This document shows, in pieces, positions 13,018-13,066 of a stretch of 13,066 nt of DNA. Position 1 is the first letter of the stretch. Each line of letters starts with the position of its first letter. The stretch is from positions 1 through 13,066 of the forward strand of contig CAJWZN010000028.1 of assembly GCA_913050105.1 (NCBI GenBank), in the 5' to 3' direction. The stretch comes from an uncultured Synechococcus sp. (GTDB lineage Bacteria; Cyanobacteriota; Cyanobacteriia; PCC-6307; Cyanobiaceae). Position numbers and translations under genes: made by a program. The notes beneath the pieces are model-generated. The model was not told where the DNA came from, did no database searches, and worked only from the letters and a program-made list of their open reading frames with translations.

Positions 13018-13066
13018 CTGGGCCGCTAGGATTCGAACCTAGGAATGGCGAGACCAAAACCCGCTG
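13018..13066 (-). tRNA. tRNA-Gln(UUG), 3' part (5' end outside window)
   Basis: The - strand shows the 3' 49 bases of a tRNA. The anticodon arm is GCGGG-TTTTGGT-CTCGC, with anticodon TTG (Gln). The T arm is CTAGG-TTCGAAT-CCTAG, the acceptor 3' strand is CGGCCCA, and the discriminator is G, as in tRNA-Gln. CCA is not encoded. The 5' acceptor strand and D arm lie beyond the end of the window. A run of seven T follows directly on this strand. Confidence 0.93.

Noticed and set aside
1..13066. Mobile elements, CRISPR, integrons or defence islands
   Set aside because: No transposase, integrase, repeat-spacer pattern or direct repeats flanking a tRNA were seen. The right-edge tRNA-Gln is followed by an ordinary HAD gene, not an integrase.
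1..13066. HIP1 palindromes (GCGATCGC)
   Set aside because: Related GATCGC or GCGATC pieces occur, but I found no exact copy by eye. HIP1 enrichment is therefore not a feature of this window.

Overview
The window looks like core chromosome of a cyanobacterium, most likely a marine or brackish unicellular Synechococcus/Cyanobium-type strain. This rests on the gene content: a carotenoid desaturase of the cyanobacterial CrtD type, an arogenate dehydrogenase very like the cyanobacterial TyrA enzyme, a CAAD/CURT1-type thylakoid membrane protein, two small cyanobacterial families (DUF1815 and a DUF2839-like protein), and a recA preceded by a GTAC-N4-GTAC element that fits the cyanobacterial LexA site. 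Base composition is moderately GC-rich by eye. Most start codons lack a clear Shine-Dalgarno sequence. I see no insertion sequence, integrase, CRISPR array, rRNA or prophage signal.

Layout. Positions 1-1321 carry the 3' part of recF and then speD on the + strand. Positions 1341-4943 hold cofactor and sulfur-chemistry genes: larE (-), a tandem-duplicated CobO/BtuR-like P-loop protein (+), a MoeB/MoeZ-type E1-like enzyme with a C-terminal rhodanese (-), and a JAMM metalloprotease (-) that overlaps the E1-like gene by 11 bases. Positions 5008-8746 carry a CAAD membrane protein (+), a fructosamine-3-kinase-family protein (-), crtD (+) and tyrA (-). Positions 8830-11027 carry a degenerate DinG-like helicase homologue, a DUF2839-like small membrane protein and a DUF1815 protein, all +. 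Positions 11029-13066 carry recA, a HAD hydrolase and the 3' part of a tRNA-Gln(UUG), all on the - strand.

The segment is very compact. Three convergent pairs are separated by 1, 4 and 1 bases, and several divergent pairs share only 28-83 bases. No stretch over 300 bases lacks a gene. Strand switches are frequent, so most genes look like single-gene transcription units. The clearest exceptions are the JAMM and E1-like pair and possibly recF-speD. Two functional themes stand out. DNA repair is represented by RecF, by RecA with an SOS box and, perhaps, by the helicase relic. Sulfur and cofactor handling is represented by LarE, the rhodanese-E1, the JAMM protease and the CobO-like protein.

I did not find a clearly new defence or mobile system. 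The items most worth following up are the helicase-like protein that has lost its ATPase motifs, the fused double CobO-like protein, and the overlapping JAMM/E1-rhodanese pair. All family assignments come from recognising motifs by eye; no database search was run.
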